Assembly: GCF_029867415.1 (NCBI RefSeq)
Contig: NW_026705156.1
Span: 62,001 to 126,000 of the forward strand
DNA length: 64,000 nucleotides
Reading direction: 5' to 3'
Source of the DNA: Vicia villosa
Lineage: Eukaryota > Streptophyta > Magnoliopsida > Fabales > Fabaceae
Below the pieces are notes generated by a model. That model worked only from the letters and a program-made list of their open reading frames with translations. It ran no database searches and was not told the origin of the DNA. Position numbers and translations under genes: made by a program. Below, piece after piece: positions 23,500 through 36,689 of the stretch. Each line of letters starts with the position of its first letter. Position 1 is the stretch's first letter.

Positions 23500-24895
23500 G
23501 CGAGACCCCTAAAGTTTCAGAAAATTATTTCAAAGGTGTGAATTTACTAATCTTTAATCTGGTTATGTATCCACTTCCATGCCTAACTTTTTTCTTTCCA
23601 TTCTTCTGGCTTGGTGGGTGTGGTATAGTTCATTATTTTTCTGGACCTTTGATCCTCTTTGTAATAAAAAAAATAAAAAATAAAAGCTATAAAAAATGAT
23701 TATAATCTTACTAGATCTAGTAGAATAAACATGAAGTTAACAAATTAAAGACATAATTTAACAATAAACTTATAAGATGAAGACGAATCAAGATGAATAA
23801 GCACAAAATCAACCACATAAAAGAACAAATAGAGTAAATTAAAAAGATTTTGATCGCATCGAAGTATAATCAATTTAAAAAAAAAACCCTAACCAATTTT
23901 TTTTTGGGAGGACCAACAAAAATTAAGATTAAGATAATTATAGAATTCAAATAAATTAATAACATAAAATTACAACTAATATTTTATGTGTCTTTATGGA
24001 CTTGTTCGGATTTGCCTATTTAAAATATAAATTCATACTTTTTTTTCTCTCTATAAAATAACAAAATTATCCATATTATAAGCATGAAATAGGTATTATA
24101 AATACAATTATTTATATATGCATATTAATAAATAAAATATATATAATATAAATAAAAAGACTATAGTTACAAAAATAAACATTTTTGTAAGAAAATATTT
24201 TGTTTAAAATAAATGTAGTGATTATTTTTACAAAATTAAAATTAAACTCATTTGATTGATGATAATATTTGTAATTAAGATGTAAAAATAGACTAAGTCG
24301 AGCCTAACTTTAGTTAATTTACTTAAAAAAAAATTAAAATCCTACTATCCTATTCAGATATTTTAATTTTTTGGCTGAATTTACTAATTTATCTAAAATT
24401 TTATTTTTTGTTTGAAGAGATAGTTTTATTTATTTTAATATTTAATATAATTATATTAGTTTTATATACAGGAATAATTAATACATTTATCAGCCTACCC
24501 CTACTTTTAATGTCCGCCTTCTAGTAACTTCAAAAAAAATCATTGTAATAATATTTTTGTAATAATAACATTAAATGCACCTAAAATACTCAATTTTTTT
24601 TCCTAATATTTGAATCGGACTAGTTCATGTAACTTTTGACTTATACTAATTGATTTTGAAATAGTATTTTTTAGTTTTTGTTAAAGTTTTTTTAGAAAGA
24701 AATATAAATAGTACAATTATAAACTCATGTATTTTAAACTCAGATTTCAAATAATTTTGTATTAAAGCATCTGATTGGACGATTCTAATTTAAAATTAAT
24801 TATTTTAAAAAAATAATTTAATTTTTTCAATCAATAAAGATCAACTGATTTATAATATTTTTATCGCGTAAACACGGCAAAAGTTTAATGGTAGG
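23500..24895. other. AT-rich intergenic DNA
   Basis: Very AT-rich, with homopolymer runs and no open frame of interest. I see no supported feature here. Confidence 0.6.
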
Positions 24896-25384
24896 ATTTC
24901 GTTATAATTTTAGTTTAAGTATTTTTTTTAACAATAGGCAATAAATAATAAATATTCCATGAATTCATATAAAAATAAATAAAATATATATTTTTTAAAA
25001 AGTAAAATTAATATATAAGGATATTAATAAAAAATTTCGTTAATGTTAGTAATTATTAATTTCATTATAATTTTGGTTTAAGTATTTTTATTAACAATAG
25101 CCAATAAATGATAAATGTTCAGTGAATTCATATTAAAATAAATAAAATATATCTTTTAAAAAAAGTAAAATTAATATATAAGTACATTAATAAAAAATAA
25201 GGTTAATATTAGTAATTATTAATTTCGTTCTAATTTTGGTTTAAGTATTTTTATTAACAATAGGCAACAAATAATAAATGTTCAGTGAATTCATATAAAA
25301 TAAATAAGGTATATCTTTTTAAAAAGTAAACTTAATATATAAATATATTAATAAAAAATATGGTTAATATTAGTAATTATTAAT
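24896..25384. repeat. Tandem triplication of a 163-bp unit
   Basis: Three head-to-tail copies start at 24896, 25059 and 25222, each opening with ATTTCxTTxTAATTTTxGTT and containing TGAATTCATAT and TAATATATAA. Copies differ by scattered substitutions, and copies 2 and 3 are closer to each other. The array ends about 255 bp before the start codon of the helicase gene, so it is in or next to its promoter. Confidence 0.85.
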
Positions 25385-25604
25385 ATTCTAACCTAATAAA
25401 TAATATACGAGATAATCCAATTTTTGAAATCTGCGCATTTAAAAGAAATTTGAAAAGGAAAGAAAGTAATCCTACGGTCACACTACACTACCCAGTGGAA
25501 AGGAGTAGTAACCAAGAAACAGAAACGAAGCGCACACATTAATATTAAATACTATCAAACCCCTAATCACAATCAACACATTTCTCTACTTTTTCACTTC
25601 AAAA

Positions 25605-25614
25605 TTAGGGTTTT
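25605..25614 (+). promoter_or_regulatory. Telo-box in the helicase 5' leader
   Basis: TTAGGGTTTT, the plant telo-box (AAACCCTAA inverse), lies 27 bp before the ATG. Such boxes are frequent in the leaders of plant genes for ribosome and RNA-processing functions. A further CAAACCCCTAATC occurs at about 25556. Confidence 0.5.
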
Positions 25615-25640
25615 GCTATTCTCTTTCTAATTGCTTCACC

Positions 25641-28600
25641 ATGAAGAAGACTATTCCGTCCAGTCAAAACCCCAATTTCAACCGTCTACCACCGTGTCCT
25701 GATTACCGTTACCGGAAACCTGGATTTTTCACCAACCACCGTGTTGACCGTCCTCCAGAGCGGAATCCCCCTCACCGTGAGCCCAATTTCATTCTTAAGC
25801 TCCTCCACCTTGGCCGTGGCGCTCTCCACCGCGACGATGTTGAGTGTTTGATAGGGAAATGTAAGCCGAGTCCGGATAATTATTGTTTTTACCCCTGTGA
25901 TGGTGTTGCTGCGTCGCTGAATTTTATTCAGTGGACGGATGCGCGTGAAGCTGTTGTTTGGTTCTGGGAATCGCGGCTTGTTGGAGGGCATGATTTTACG
26001 CCGGAGTTGATTTCGAATGTTATGGTGCCTTCTGATAGGGATGAGCTTGAAGGTAGGCTGAGGAGCCTTTTTGTGAGGCATGTGAATGAGTTGATGGCGG
26101 GGAAGGAAGTGAAGAAGTGGGTGGAGGAGTGGGATGGTTTGTCGAAGGAGATTGGTCGTGTTAAGGGGTTGTTGGGGAAGCCTTTTCCTGTTAGAGTGCA
26201 GCAGCAGCATGTTGAGAAAAAGAAAGGGCTTGAGGAGGAGAAGAGTTTGGTTGAGAGGAGGTTGAAGGAGTTTGAGTTTGCGATGGAGTGTATTTTGCAG
26301 CACTTGGAAGAGAGTAATGACGTGGAGAGTGGTGAAGATTTTATTCCTGTGTTTAGGTTTGATGGGAGTTTTGATTGGAAGAAGATTCACAGTTTCATTG
26401 TCCGGGAACGGCGAAGACTTGAAGAAGGATTGCCCATTTATGCTTATAGGCAGGAAATTCTTCAGCAAATACATCATCAACAGGTATCTTCATACATATG
26501 CTTGAAAATAATGTTTTTTTTTTGTTTTGTTGTAATCTGTTGATGTGATCATGGGAAAAGATATACGCATTTGTATTTGTTGGTTGTGCAACAATAAAAA
26601 CGTTTGATTTGCCCGTGCAAACTACTCCCTCTGGTCCTTATTTTAAGAAAAAGTTTGTTTTTTAGATTCATTCATTATAAACTATAGATTGGTTTTTCAA
26701 TGAATTTTAAAAGCAAACTATTTCTTATATTAAGGACTGAATGGAGTATTAGTTATGTTGCTATTTAAATTTTTGTGGTTGTTCTTATTAGTAGGTTTTG
26801 TGCAGATAACTGTGTTGATCGGAGAGACTGGTTCTGGGAAGAGTACTCAAATAGTGCAGTTTCTAGCAGATTCTGGCATTGGGGCTGATGAGTCAATTGT
26901 GTGCACCCAGCCTCGCAAGATTGCAGCCAAGTCATTGGCTCAAAGGGTGCAGGAGGAAAGTAGGGGATGTTATGAAGAAAATTCAATACAGTGTGTTTCT
27001 ACATTTTCATCCAGCGAGAAGTTTGATTCCAGGATATCATTCATGACGGATCATTGTTTATTGCAGCAGTACATGACTGATCGAAATTTGTCTGGGGTAT
27101 CGTGCATTGTAGTTGACGAGGCTCATGAAAGGAGCTTAAATACGGATCTACTTCTGGCACTGATAAAAAATTTACTTTGTAAGAGGGTTGACTTGCGCCT
27201 TATCATTATGTCTGCCACGGCTGATGCAAAACAGCTATCGGATTATTTCTATAACTGTGGAGTTTTTCATGTACACGGGAGAAACTTCCCGGTTGAGATG
27301 AGATATGTTGCTTCTGATTATGTAGACAATTCTGGCTCCGCCACTGTGGCATCCTATGTTTTTGATGTTGTCAAAATGGCAACAGAGATTCACAAGACAG
27401 AGAAGCAAGGAACTATTCTTGCTTTTCTGACTTCACAAGTAGAAGTAGAATGGGCCTGCGAAAAGTTTAAAGTCCTATCTGCTGTTGCTCTACCTTTGCA
27501 TGGAAAACTTTCATCCGAAGAGCAATTTCATGTTTTCCAGAACTATCCTGGAAAAAGAAAAGTGATTTTTTCAACGAATCTTGCAGAGACATCGATTACA
27601 ATTCCTGGTGTTAAGTATGTGATAGATTCCGGGTTGGTTAAAGATTGCCGATTTGATCCTTGCACTGGAATGAATGTACTTAAGGTTTGCTTGATCAGCC
27701 AGAGCTCAGCTAATCAAAGGGCTGGTCGTGCTGGGAGGACTGAGCCTGGCAGGTGCTATAGGATGTACTCAGAAGCTGATTATCATTCTATGAAACTAAA
27801 TCAAGAACCTGAGATTCGGAGAGTTCATCTTGGTGTAGCAGTTTTGAAGATCCTTGCTTTAGGGGTGAAGAATGTGCAGGATTTCGATTTTGTGGATGCT
27901 CCAAGCCCTAGTTCTATTGAGATGGCGGTCAGGAATCTAATTCAATTAGGATTCATTAAACTGAACAATAATGTTCATGAGCTAACATATGAAGGTAAGT
28001 ACTTGGCAAGAATGGGGATTGAACCTAGGCATGGTAAGCTTATTCTTGGCTGTTTCCAACTTGCTCTGGGCAGAGAAGGTGTTGTCCTTGCTGCCATGAT
28101 GCCCAATGCAAGTACTATTTTCTGCAGATTTGGTAATGAAGATGATAAGCAAAGATCTGATTGTCTCAAAGTGCAGTTTTGCCATTCTGACGGTGACCTT
28201 TTTACTCTTCTCTCTGTGTACAAAGAATGGGAGGCTCTGCCTCGAGAGAGGAGGAATAAATGGTGTTGGGAAAACAGCATCAATGCTAAATGTATGAGGA
28301 GATGCCAAGACACAGTTTTGGAGTATGAATCTTTCCTAGAGCGTGAACATGGCTTTGTTGTTCCAAGTTACTGGCGTTGGGATCCTCATACACCTTCTGT
28401 TCATCATAAGAATATAAAAAAGGTTATACTGGCCTCACTTTCTGATAATGTAGCTATGTTTTCTGGACGCAATCAACTTGGTTATGAAGTAGCGCAAACT
28501 GGACAACATGTTCAACTGCATCCATCTTCTTCCTTGCTCGTATTTGCTCAGAAGCCTAGTTGGGTGGTTTTCGGTGACCTTCTTTCAGTGTCTAATGAAT

Positions 28601-31600
28601 ATCTGGTCTGTGTTAGTGCTGTTGACTTTGAATCATTATACAGCCTTCAACCTCCTCCCTCGTTTGATGTATCCAAGATGGAAGATCGGAAGTTGCAAAC
28701 TAAGACATTGACTGGTTTTGGCACTACTCTTCTAAAAAGATTTTGTGGGAAATTCAACAGTAATTTGCTTGGTGTTGTTTCACGCATTAGGAAAGCTTGT
28801 TTGGATGAAAGAATCTTTGTTGAAGTGAATGTTGACGAGAATATTATCCAGTTATACACTGCTTCACACGATATGAATACAGCTACTATGTTGGTGAGTG
28901 ATGTTTTAGAATACGAGAAAAAGAGATTACGCACCGAATGTATGGAAAAATGTTTGTATCACGGGTCTGGTTCCTCATCACCTATGGCTTTGTTTGGGTC
29001 TGGTGCTGAGATAAAACATCTGGAACTCGAGAAGCGTTCCTTGAGTGTTGATGTGTATCACTCAAACATAAATGCAATTGATGACAAGGAGCTCCTGATG
29101 TTTTTTGAGAAGAATACCTCAGGTTCTATATGTGCTGTGTACAAGTTCCCAGGAATGGGGAAGGATCATTCAGATAGAGAAAAATGGGGCAAGATAACAT
29201 TTTTGTCCCCTGATGCTGCCAAAAAAGCTGTTGAGCTGGATGGAGAAGAGTTTTGTGGCTCGAACTTGAAAATACTTCCTTCACAATCAGCTATGGGAGG
29301 GGATAAAACATTTTCAGTTCCTGAAGTTAAAGCAAAAATTTTTTGGCCTCGTAGACTTAGCAGAGGATTTGGCATAGTTATATGTGATAAAAATGATGTC
29401 AGTTTCATGTTGAGAGATTTTTATAACCTTGCAATTGGAGGGAGGTATGTTCGTTGTGCACCTAGTAATAAGTCTAGGGACGGTATTATGATAACTGGGC
29501 TTGACAGAGAGCTTCCAGAAACTGAAATTTTGGATGCACTAAGAACTGCTACAACTAGAAGGATTCTGGACTTTTTCGTGGTGAGGGGAGAGGCTGTTGG
29601 AAATCCACCATGCAGTGCCTGCGAAGAGGCACTCTTTAAACTAATTTCCCCCTTAATGCCCAAAGTAGACCCTCATATTAGTTCTTTCCGTGTTCAGGTA
29701 TTTTCACCTGAGCCAAAGGATTCTTTCATGAGAGCTTTAATTAATTTTGATGGAAGATTACATTTAGAAGCAGCTAAAGCTTTGGAAAAAATTGAAGGAA
29801 AGGTATTGCCTGGATGTCTGTCATGGCAAAAGATAAAGTGTGAGCAGTTGTTTCATAGCTCCTTGATATTTCCTGCACCAGTGTATCATGTGATTGCGGA
29901 ACAACTGGAAAAAATTCTTGCAAGTTTCAACAATTTAAATGGTATGCCATCATTATGCTCATTTTCTTTTATAGATGCTTGTCACTTTTCTGTTGATGTT
30001 TTTTCAAAAGCCGACCCTTTAATTTACTTGGTTGCAACTTAATGTTCCCCATGTCTCTATTGTTCATTTGTGCTGTTTATTTTATGAAAATAATAACTTC
30101 TATCCAGTTAAGATTCAGCAGTATGTTTTTGCACCCCTTCCCTCTCAAAATAAACAGGTTAGAAAAATGAAAGAAGCGAGTAGTAGTGTTTTTTTGTTGT
30201 TGTTGGTCCCCTTTTTTTACTTGTTTCTTAGAAGGTGATGTTTTATACGTATGGATTTGGATGTAAGAATTCATTTGTTTAAGATGGACACAATTTAAGG
30301 TAGTGTGCATAGTTACTTTCATTTTGGAATTTCTTATAAAATGGAATTTCTGTCAAAAATAAACCCCCCTTATTTTGGTTGTTAGCTTCTGTCACGTCAT
30401 CTATTGCACATTTTTTTCCTCCCACAATTGCTTCTTTTTATAGCTTCTCTGGTTTACTTAAAATTTATTCTGCGTTTATAAAAAAGATTTGCTATATTTC
30501 AACTGGCACATAAATGAGTGGGCTATATTTTAACTGTCACATAAACGAGTGGGCTATCATTTGATATCACCCATTTAAAGCTGATAAATATTTTTGTTGC
30601 ACGATTGTAAAATTGACTACTCTTGAGGGGTCTTAACATGGTCAGTGGGTCAAGCTAATATTTCATAGGCACTATATAGCTATTTTTGTTATATATTTGT
30701 GAAGTTGAATTTTACAAACTGGAAGCTTATTTATATTGTGATTGTGAGACAAGTTTAATTGCATTTTCTTAAAAACAATCTTAAGATTTGACTGCTGACA
30801 ATCAATGGTCTTTTGGTTAGGTCTTGAGTGGAACCTAAACAGAACTGCTAATGGTTCCCACCGGCTGAAGATAACAGCCAATGCCACCATGACAGTGGCA
30901 GAAGTTAGGAGACCTCTGGAAGAACTGTCGAGAGGGAAAATCATTGACCATGGCAGCCTTACCCCCGCAGCTCTACAGCTCATGTTATCCAGAGATGGCA
31001 TTAGTCTTAAATGCTCCATACAACAAGAGACAAAAACATACATTGTTTTTGACAGGCAGAACCTGAATTTAAGAATTTTTGGCTCGCCAGAAACAATTGC
31101 TTTGGCTCAGCAGAAGTTAATTCAATCTCTACTCTCCCTCCATGAAGAAAAGCAGTTAGTAATCCCTCTGAGAGGGAGGGACCTACCTCCTGACTTAATG
31201 AAACAAGTGGTTAAGAATTTTGGACCAGATCTTCATGGACTAAAAGAGAAGGTACCTGGGGCTGATCTCAAACTTAACACACGCCAACAGGCAATTTTTC
31301 TTCATGGTAACAAGGAGTTGAAACCAAGAGTAGAGGAAATAACTTTGGAGATTGCGCGCTCAAGCCTTCATTCAGTTGAGAGACTCGATGCAGGACCTAG
31401 TTGCCCAATTTGCTTGTGTGAGGTTGAGGATGGATATCAACTTGAAGGCTGTCGTCATTTGTTCTGCCGGTTGTGTCTGGTTGAGCAGTGTGAATCTGCT
31501 ATAAAAAACCAAGGCAGTTTCCCAATATGTTGTGCTCACACGGGCTGTGGAGATCCTATTCTGCTTACGGATTTCAGAACTCTCCTGTCAAATGACAAGT

Positions 31601-32034
31601 TGGATGACCTTTTCAGGGCTTCTTTGGGAGCTTTTGTAACATCGAGTTCAGGAACTTATAGGTTTTGTCCGTCTCCCGACTGCCCCTCAATTTATCGAGT
31701 TGCAGATCCCGGCGAACGTAGTGAGCCATTTAGTTGTGGGGCATGTTATGTGGAGACTTGTACTAAATGCCACATAGAGTATCATCCATTCTACTCATGC
31801 GAGGCATACCGAGAGTTGAAAGATGACCCGAACTTATCTCTGAAGGAGTGGTGTAAAGGGAAGGAAGAAGTCAAAAGCTGCTTTGCTTGTGGGCAAATAA
31901 TTGAAAAGATAGATGGGTGCAATCACATTGAATGCAAGTGCGGAAAACATGTCTGCTGGGTTTGCTTGGAAATCTTTTCAGAAAGTGATGAATGTTATGA
32001 TCATTTGAGAACTATACACAAGGCCATCATATAA
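25641..32034 (+). CDS. DEAH12: DEAH-box RNA helicase with C-terminal RING/IBR domain (DEAH11/DEAH12-like)
   Basis: Spliced CDS: 25641-26483, 26806-29941 and 30821-32034, which gives 5193 nt and 1730 residues. Arabidopsis DEAH11/DEAH12 have about 1780. Both introns are GT-AG and keep frame (phases 0 and 1). Domains: an N-terminal region with a coiled-coil stretch about 150-220; helicase core with P-loop GETGSGKST from G287, DEAH at 385-388, SAT, and QRAGRAGR in motif VI; helicase-associated domains; KH/RRM-like middle; then an RBR module starting at C1521 (CPICLCEVEDGY) and ending near the C terminus, with DGCNH placing the predicted catalytic cysteine at C1693. The fusion suggests an RNA-dependent ATPase with ubiquitin-ligase activity; neither activity is shown by sequence alone. 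Chloroplast location, often attached to this name, is not evident. No stop or frameshift. Confidence 0.95.
26484..26805 (+). other. Helicase gene intron 1 (322 bp)
   Basis: Donor CAG|GTATCT after residue 281, acceptor TTTTGTGCAG. The splice joins QIHHQQ to ITVLIGETGSGKST with no frame change, just before the P-loop. A MITE occupies the second half. Confidence 0.9.
26625..26746. mobile_element. Stowaway-like MITE in intron 1
   Basis: 122 bp with inverted ends. The left end CTCCCTCTGGTCCTTATTTT mirrors the right end, whose inverse begins CTCCATTCAGTCCTTAATAT. TA is present on both sides (26623-26624 and 26747-26748), the target preference of Stowaway/Tc1-mariner elements. It has no coding capacity. 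Confidence 0.85.
29942..30820 (+). other. Helicase gene intron 2 (879 bp)
   Basis: Donor AAATG|GTATGC, acceptor TTGGTTAG|GTCTTG. The codon GGT is split after its first base, giving SFNNLN-G-LEWNLN. The interior is T-rich and has no coding signal. Two copies of a CACATAAA-GAGTGGGCTAT phrase occur at about 30506-30556. Confidence 0.9.
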
Positions 32035-32342
32035 ATTGCTATTTGTGTGGTGATTGTGAGTTTAGTATAGTGGTAAATAATATTATGTGCATAGGGGTTG
32101 GAAAATGCAAAGATGTGAACTAATGTATATATAATAGCAGTTCTGTACTCTACTCTGTACCATCTTGTACACGAGACTTATTTAATATAAGTTGCATCAT
32201 CTGGGTCTTTTTCGACTTTTCATATATAGTATCATATCAAATTAAGTTTATTACAACACTTCAAATTATGTTACAGTTAATAAACAAAAACAGATAATGA
32301 AACAAAAATTTGTATATGCAGATTGTCTTTTTCATGTATCAA

Positions 32343-32948
32343 CTACACATCTGTAATAGCAGCAGGACTAGTGTAACACCAAGCAAGGGCAGTGGCAACC
32401 CCAATTCCCAATGAAAATATCAAAGCCAGAACCCATTTGACACTAGTTGTTTCTTCATCAGGTAACCCTACAGCCCCCTCTGCAGGCATCAACATTGCTG
32501 GATTTTGCTGGAGGTTCAAAACTTGAAGCTCAAGCAATCTCACCCTTTGGCGATATGCAAACAACTGCATGGCCTCTTCCAACAGAGCAACAGAGAGACC
32601 ATCCTTTTCTTTGTTTAGAATAGCAGCCATCTTTTCTGCCTCTCTAGCTCGTGTTTGAGACGCTTTCAGCGCCTTAAGAAGCTCTCTTTTATCCTTTTCT
32701 TCATCACCATTTTCGAGCAAGTAATCACCATGCTGTTTACTATCTTGCACTTTTTCTCTGCCAGAAATGTTACAGACCCTATTCATGGATAATATGACAG
32801 TTTTATCTGAACCTAGAAAAACCTTGGAAGGTGGAGGAAGATCACAGTTCTGCATAAGGTCAAACCCTACAACAGGCTTCTGAGAAACTTTGAAACCCAT
32901 AACCTGATTACTAGCTCTTTCACTAATCTTCTTTTGTTTGCCACCCAT
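32343..32948 (-). CDS. Small tail-anchored coiled-coil protein, function unknown
   Basis: A single-exon ORF of 201 residues starting MGGKQKK. A charged stretch rich in K, E, R and A at about 82-148 (ELLKALKASQTRAREAEKMA) is predicted coiled coil. It ends with one hydrophobic segment at about 171-191 (KWVLALIFSLGIGVATALAW) and a short tail, so the protein is likely anchored in a membrane by its C terminus with the bulk in the cytosol. The coiled-coil plus FAYRQRVRLLELQVL block seems familiar from uncharacterised plant proteins, but I cannot name a family. It converges with the helicase gene, with stops 309 bp apart. Codon use is ordinary and the frame is clean. Confidence 0.8.
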   Translation of the reverse strand: MGGKQKKISERASNQVMGFKVSQKPVVGFDLMQNCDLPPPSKVFLGSDKTVILSMNRVCNISGREKVQDSKQHGDYLLENGDEEKDKRELLKALKASQTRAREAEKMAAILNKEKDGLSVALLEEAMQLFAYRQRVRLLELQVLNLQQNPAMLMPAEGAVGLPDEETTSVKWVLALIFSLGIGVATALAWCYTSPAAITDV

Positions 32949-33213
32949 TAAATATCCAATCCTTTTATGATAAATGGTGAAATTGTAGGCTTTATAGAAA
33001 AATATACAAGTTAAGGTGTGGAAGGGAAAAAAGTGGTAGGTTTTGGAATTGGTGGTTGTGTGGGATCATTGAATTCATAGAAGAAAACGTGATGAAGGGG
33101 CAGTAATTTTTGTGATTAGGAATTAGTTTGCTCTTTAAGTAACTCTGATTTTGATGCTTCAAGAAATACCTTGCTTGCAAGTTTGGATCAATGCAATTTA
33201 GAGAGATTCCCAC

Positions 33214-35116
<1,903 letters not shown>

Positions 35117-35328
35117 TGTTAGCGCAACATCGGGGGAGGATCGAGTCGGGAGCATTGTTTATTCCGGGACATTCCTTTGAGCAACACATCTTTGTGGGAG
35201 AGACACCACTTCTCCACCTAAAACCTTAAGGTGATAGGTGAGTGGGTTCTCCCACTTATATATGCTCAAGTCACCACACACATTTCCAATGTGGGACTAT
35301 TAACCACACTCACACTTGATTCTCAACA
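35117..35328 (-). repeat. TRIM 3' LTR (212 bp)
   Basis: Starts TGTTAGCGCAACATCGGG and ends ATTCTCAACA; repeated at 35519-35730. Confidence 0.95.
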
Positions 35329-35518
35329 CTCCCCCTCAAGTGTGAGTCTTACACAATGCTCCCCCTCATGTGGAAGCTCTCTCTTCCACATACACTTGTA
35401 TCCGTTGACTTCAACTACATGTATCCGTTGATTCTCTTCAACTACATGTATCCGTTTACTTTCAACTACAAGTTTTAGCCGGTCCCTTTTTTCTCGAACC
35501 AAAGGCTCATGATACCAT

Positions 35519-35730
35519 TGTTAGCGCAACATCGGGGGAGGATCGAGTCGGGAGCATTGTTTATTCCGGGACATTCCTTTGAGCAACACATCTTTGTGGG
35601 AGAGACACCACTTCTCCACCTAAAACCTTAAGGTGATAGGTGAGTGGGTTCTCCCACTTATATATGCTCAAGTCACCACACACATTTCCAATATGGGACT
35701 ATTAACCACACTCACACTTGATTCTCAACA
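35519..35730 (-). repeat. TRIM 5' LTR (212 bp)
   Basis: Second copy of the TRIM LTR, next to the initiator-Met-like primer site at about 35505-35518. Confidence 0.95.
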
Positions 35731-36094
35731 ACAACTACATGGTAATTATGAAATATAGTAGATTTTTGCTCATATTTTAAAGTGATAGTAATGGTTAGGT
35801 TGTAGAAGTATAGTCTTTTATGTATATTTGAGAATCATATAAAACCTCGACTACGATATAGTCACATTTAATTAGAAATGTTAAATGTTCATTTCTTTAG
35901 GATTAGGATAGGGTTAATTTTTTTTATTTATAAATTAGATATTTTTTGCATGTAACTAGACAAATTATTTTTTCGAGTAAAGAAGAATTACAATAGACTG
36001 TAAAATTTTCTCTCAATTATTTTTTTATGACATTGCTACGTATTTAGAGTTTGATTTGAACACCATACCTATACAATTAGAGTTAAAAAGGTAG

Positions 36095-36232
36095 TTTACT
36101 GTAAAAAAGTTTTATACTGTCATCCAATAGAAATATATTATTCTGTCATGTCATATTACTAATTTAAATTTACAGTATGATTTGGCGTTTAACATGATCT
36201 TGATTGGTTGATAGTGTAAAACTTTTTTACAC
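36095..36232. mobile_element. MITE with terminal inverted repeats
   Basis: The left end ACTGTAAAAAAGTTTTATAC is mirrored by the right end GTGTAAAACTTTTTTACACT, with about 30 bp of imperfect inverted repeat and a short AT-rich centre. It has no ORF. The ends match my memory of a MITE family frequent in legumes. The exact target duplication is not clear, so the boundaries may be off by a few bases. Confidence 0.7.
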
Positions 36233-36689
36233 TGTCAGTGCATCATCCATTTTCTCATGCAATTGAGCTGGTTAAGTTAGTGTTTGATACAATAAAAATA
36301 ACAAGATAAAATTATTGAAGTTGGATTTTGAGCACTAGTATTTGTTTTTATCGTTTTTGTTTATTAGAGGTGTCAAAAAGAATTTTCAATCACAAATTTT
36401 TGGGTAGGGATTGAATGCCTTTAAAGGAAAAATTATCGTGACTTTACTGTATTTTATATTTTATAGTGTTTTATGAAATAAATAATAGTTAAGATGAAAG
36501 AGAATGATGTAACATTAACACGGAGATAGAGAAAAAAAGTTATGGTGACTTTTCCTTCTCAAATTCTATTTACTGAATCTCTATTTTCATTTATTTTTTT
36601 ATATCCATATTGATTTAGTACTTTTTTTTTATCCTAGTCCATATTGTTATTAGTTATTCGGACATATAAGTAAGGGGCTAAAACATGTA

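Larger units (their letters stand above)
19430..23500 (-). mobile_element. Decayed L1-type LINE (ORF2 remnant)
   Basis: Read right to left, the minus strand carries in order an endonuclease (about 23470-22990), a linker, a reverse transcriptase (22122-21520), a thumb/connection region (21349-21077), a zf-RVT-like segment (20669-20466) and an RNase H-like end (19750-19499). All are on one strand and in the order of plant L1 ORF2, but in different frames and with stops. A T-rich run near 19430-19436 on the plus strand may be the remnant of the poly(A) tail. ORF1 was not found. This is an old, inactive copy. Confidence 0.8.
35117..35730 (-). mobile_element. Complete TRIM element (miniature LTR retrotransposon)
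   Basis: 614 bp in total: two 212-bp LTRs and a 190-bp interior, flanked by the 5-bp target duplication ACAAC (35112-35116 and 35731-35735). On the minus strand a primer site TGGTATCATGAGCC lies just inside the 5' LTR and a purine tract CTTGAGGGGGAG lies beside the 3' LTR. There is no coding capacity; it must be mobilised by an autonomous partner. One LTR difference was noticed (AATGTGGG against AATATGGG near 35291/35693), so it is young. Confidence 0.95.

Noticed and set aside
23397..23699. 100-codon plus-strand ORF
   Set aside because: Overlaps the minus-strand LINE endonuclease start, and its hydrophobic end derives from T-rich DNA; no support as a gene.
25686..26480. 264-codon ORF on the minus strand
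   Set aside because: It is antisense to exon 1 of the helicase gene, whose frame has the domain evidence. The antisense product is compositionally odd and has no recognised motif.
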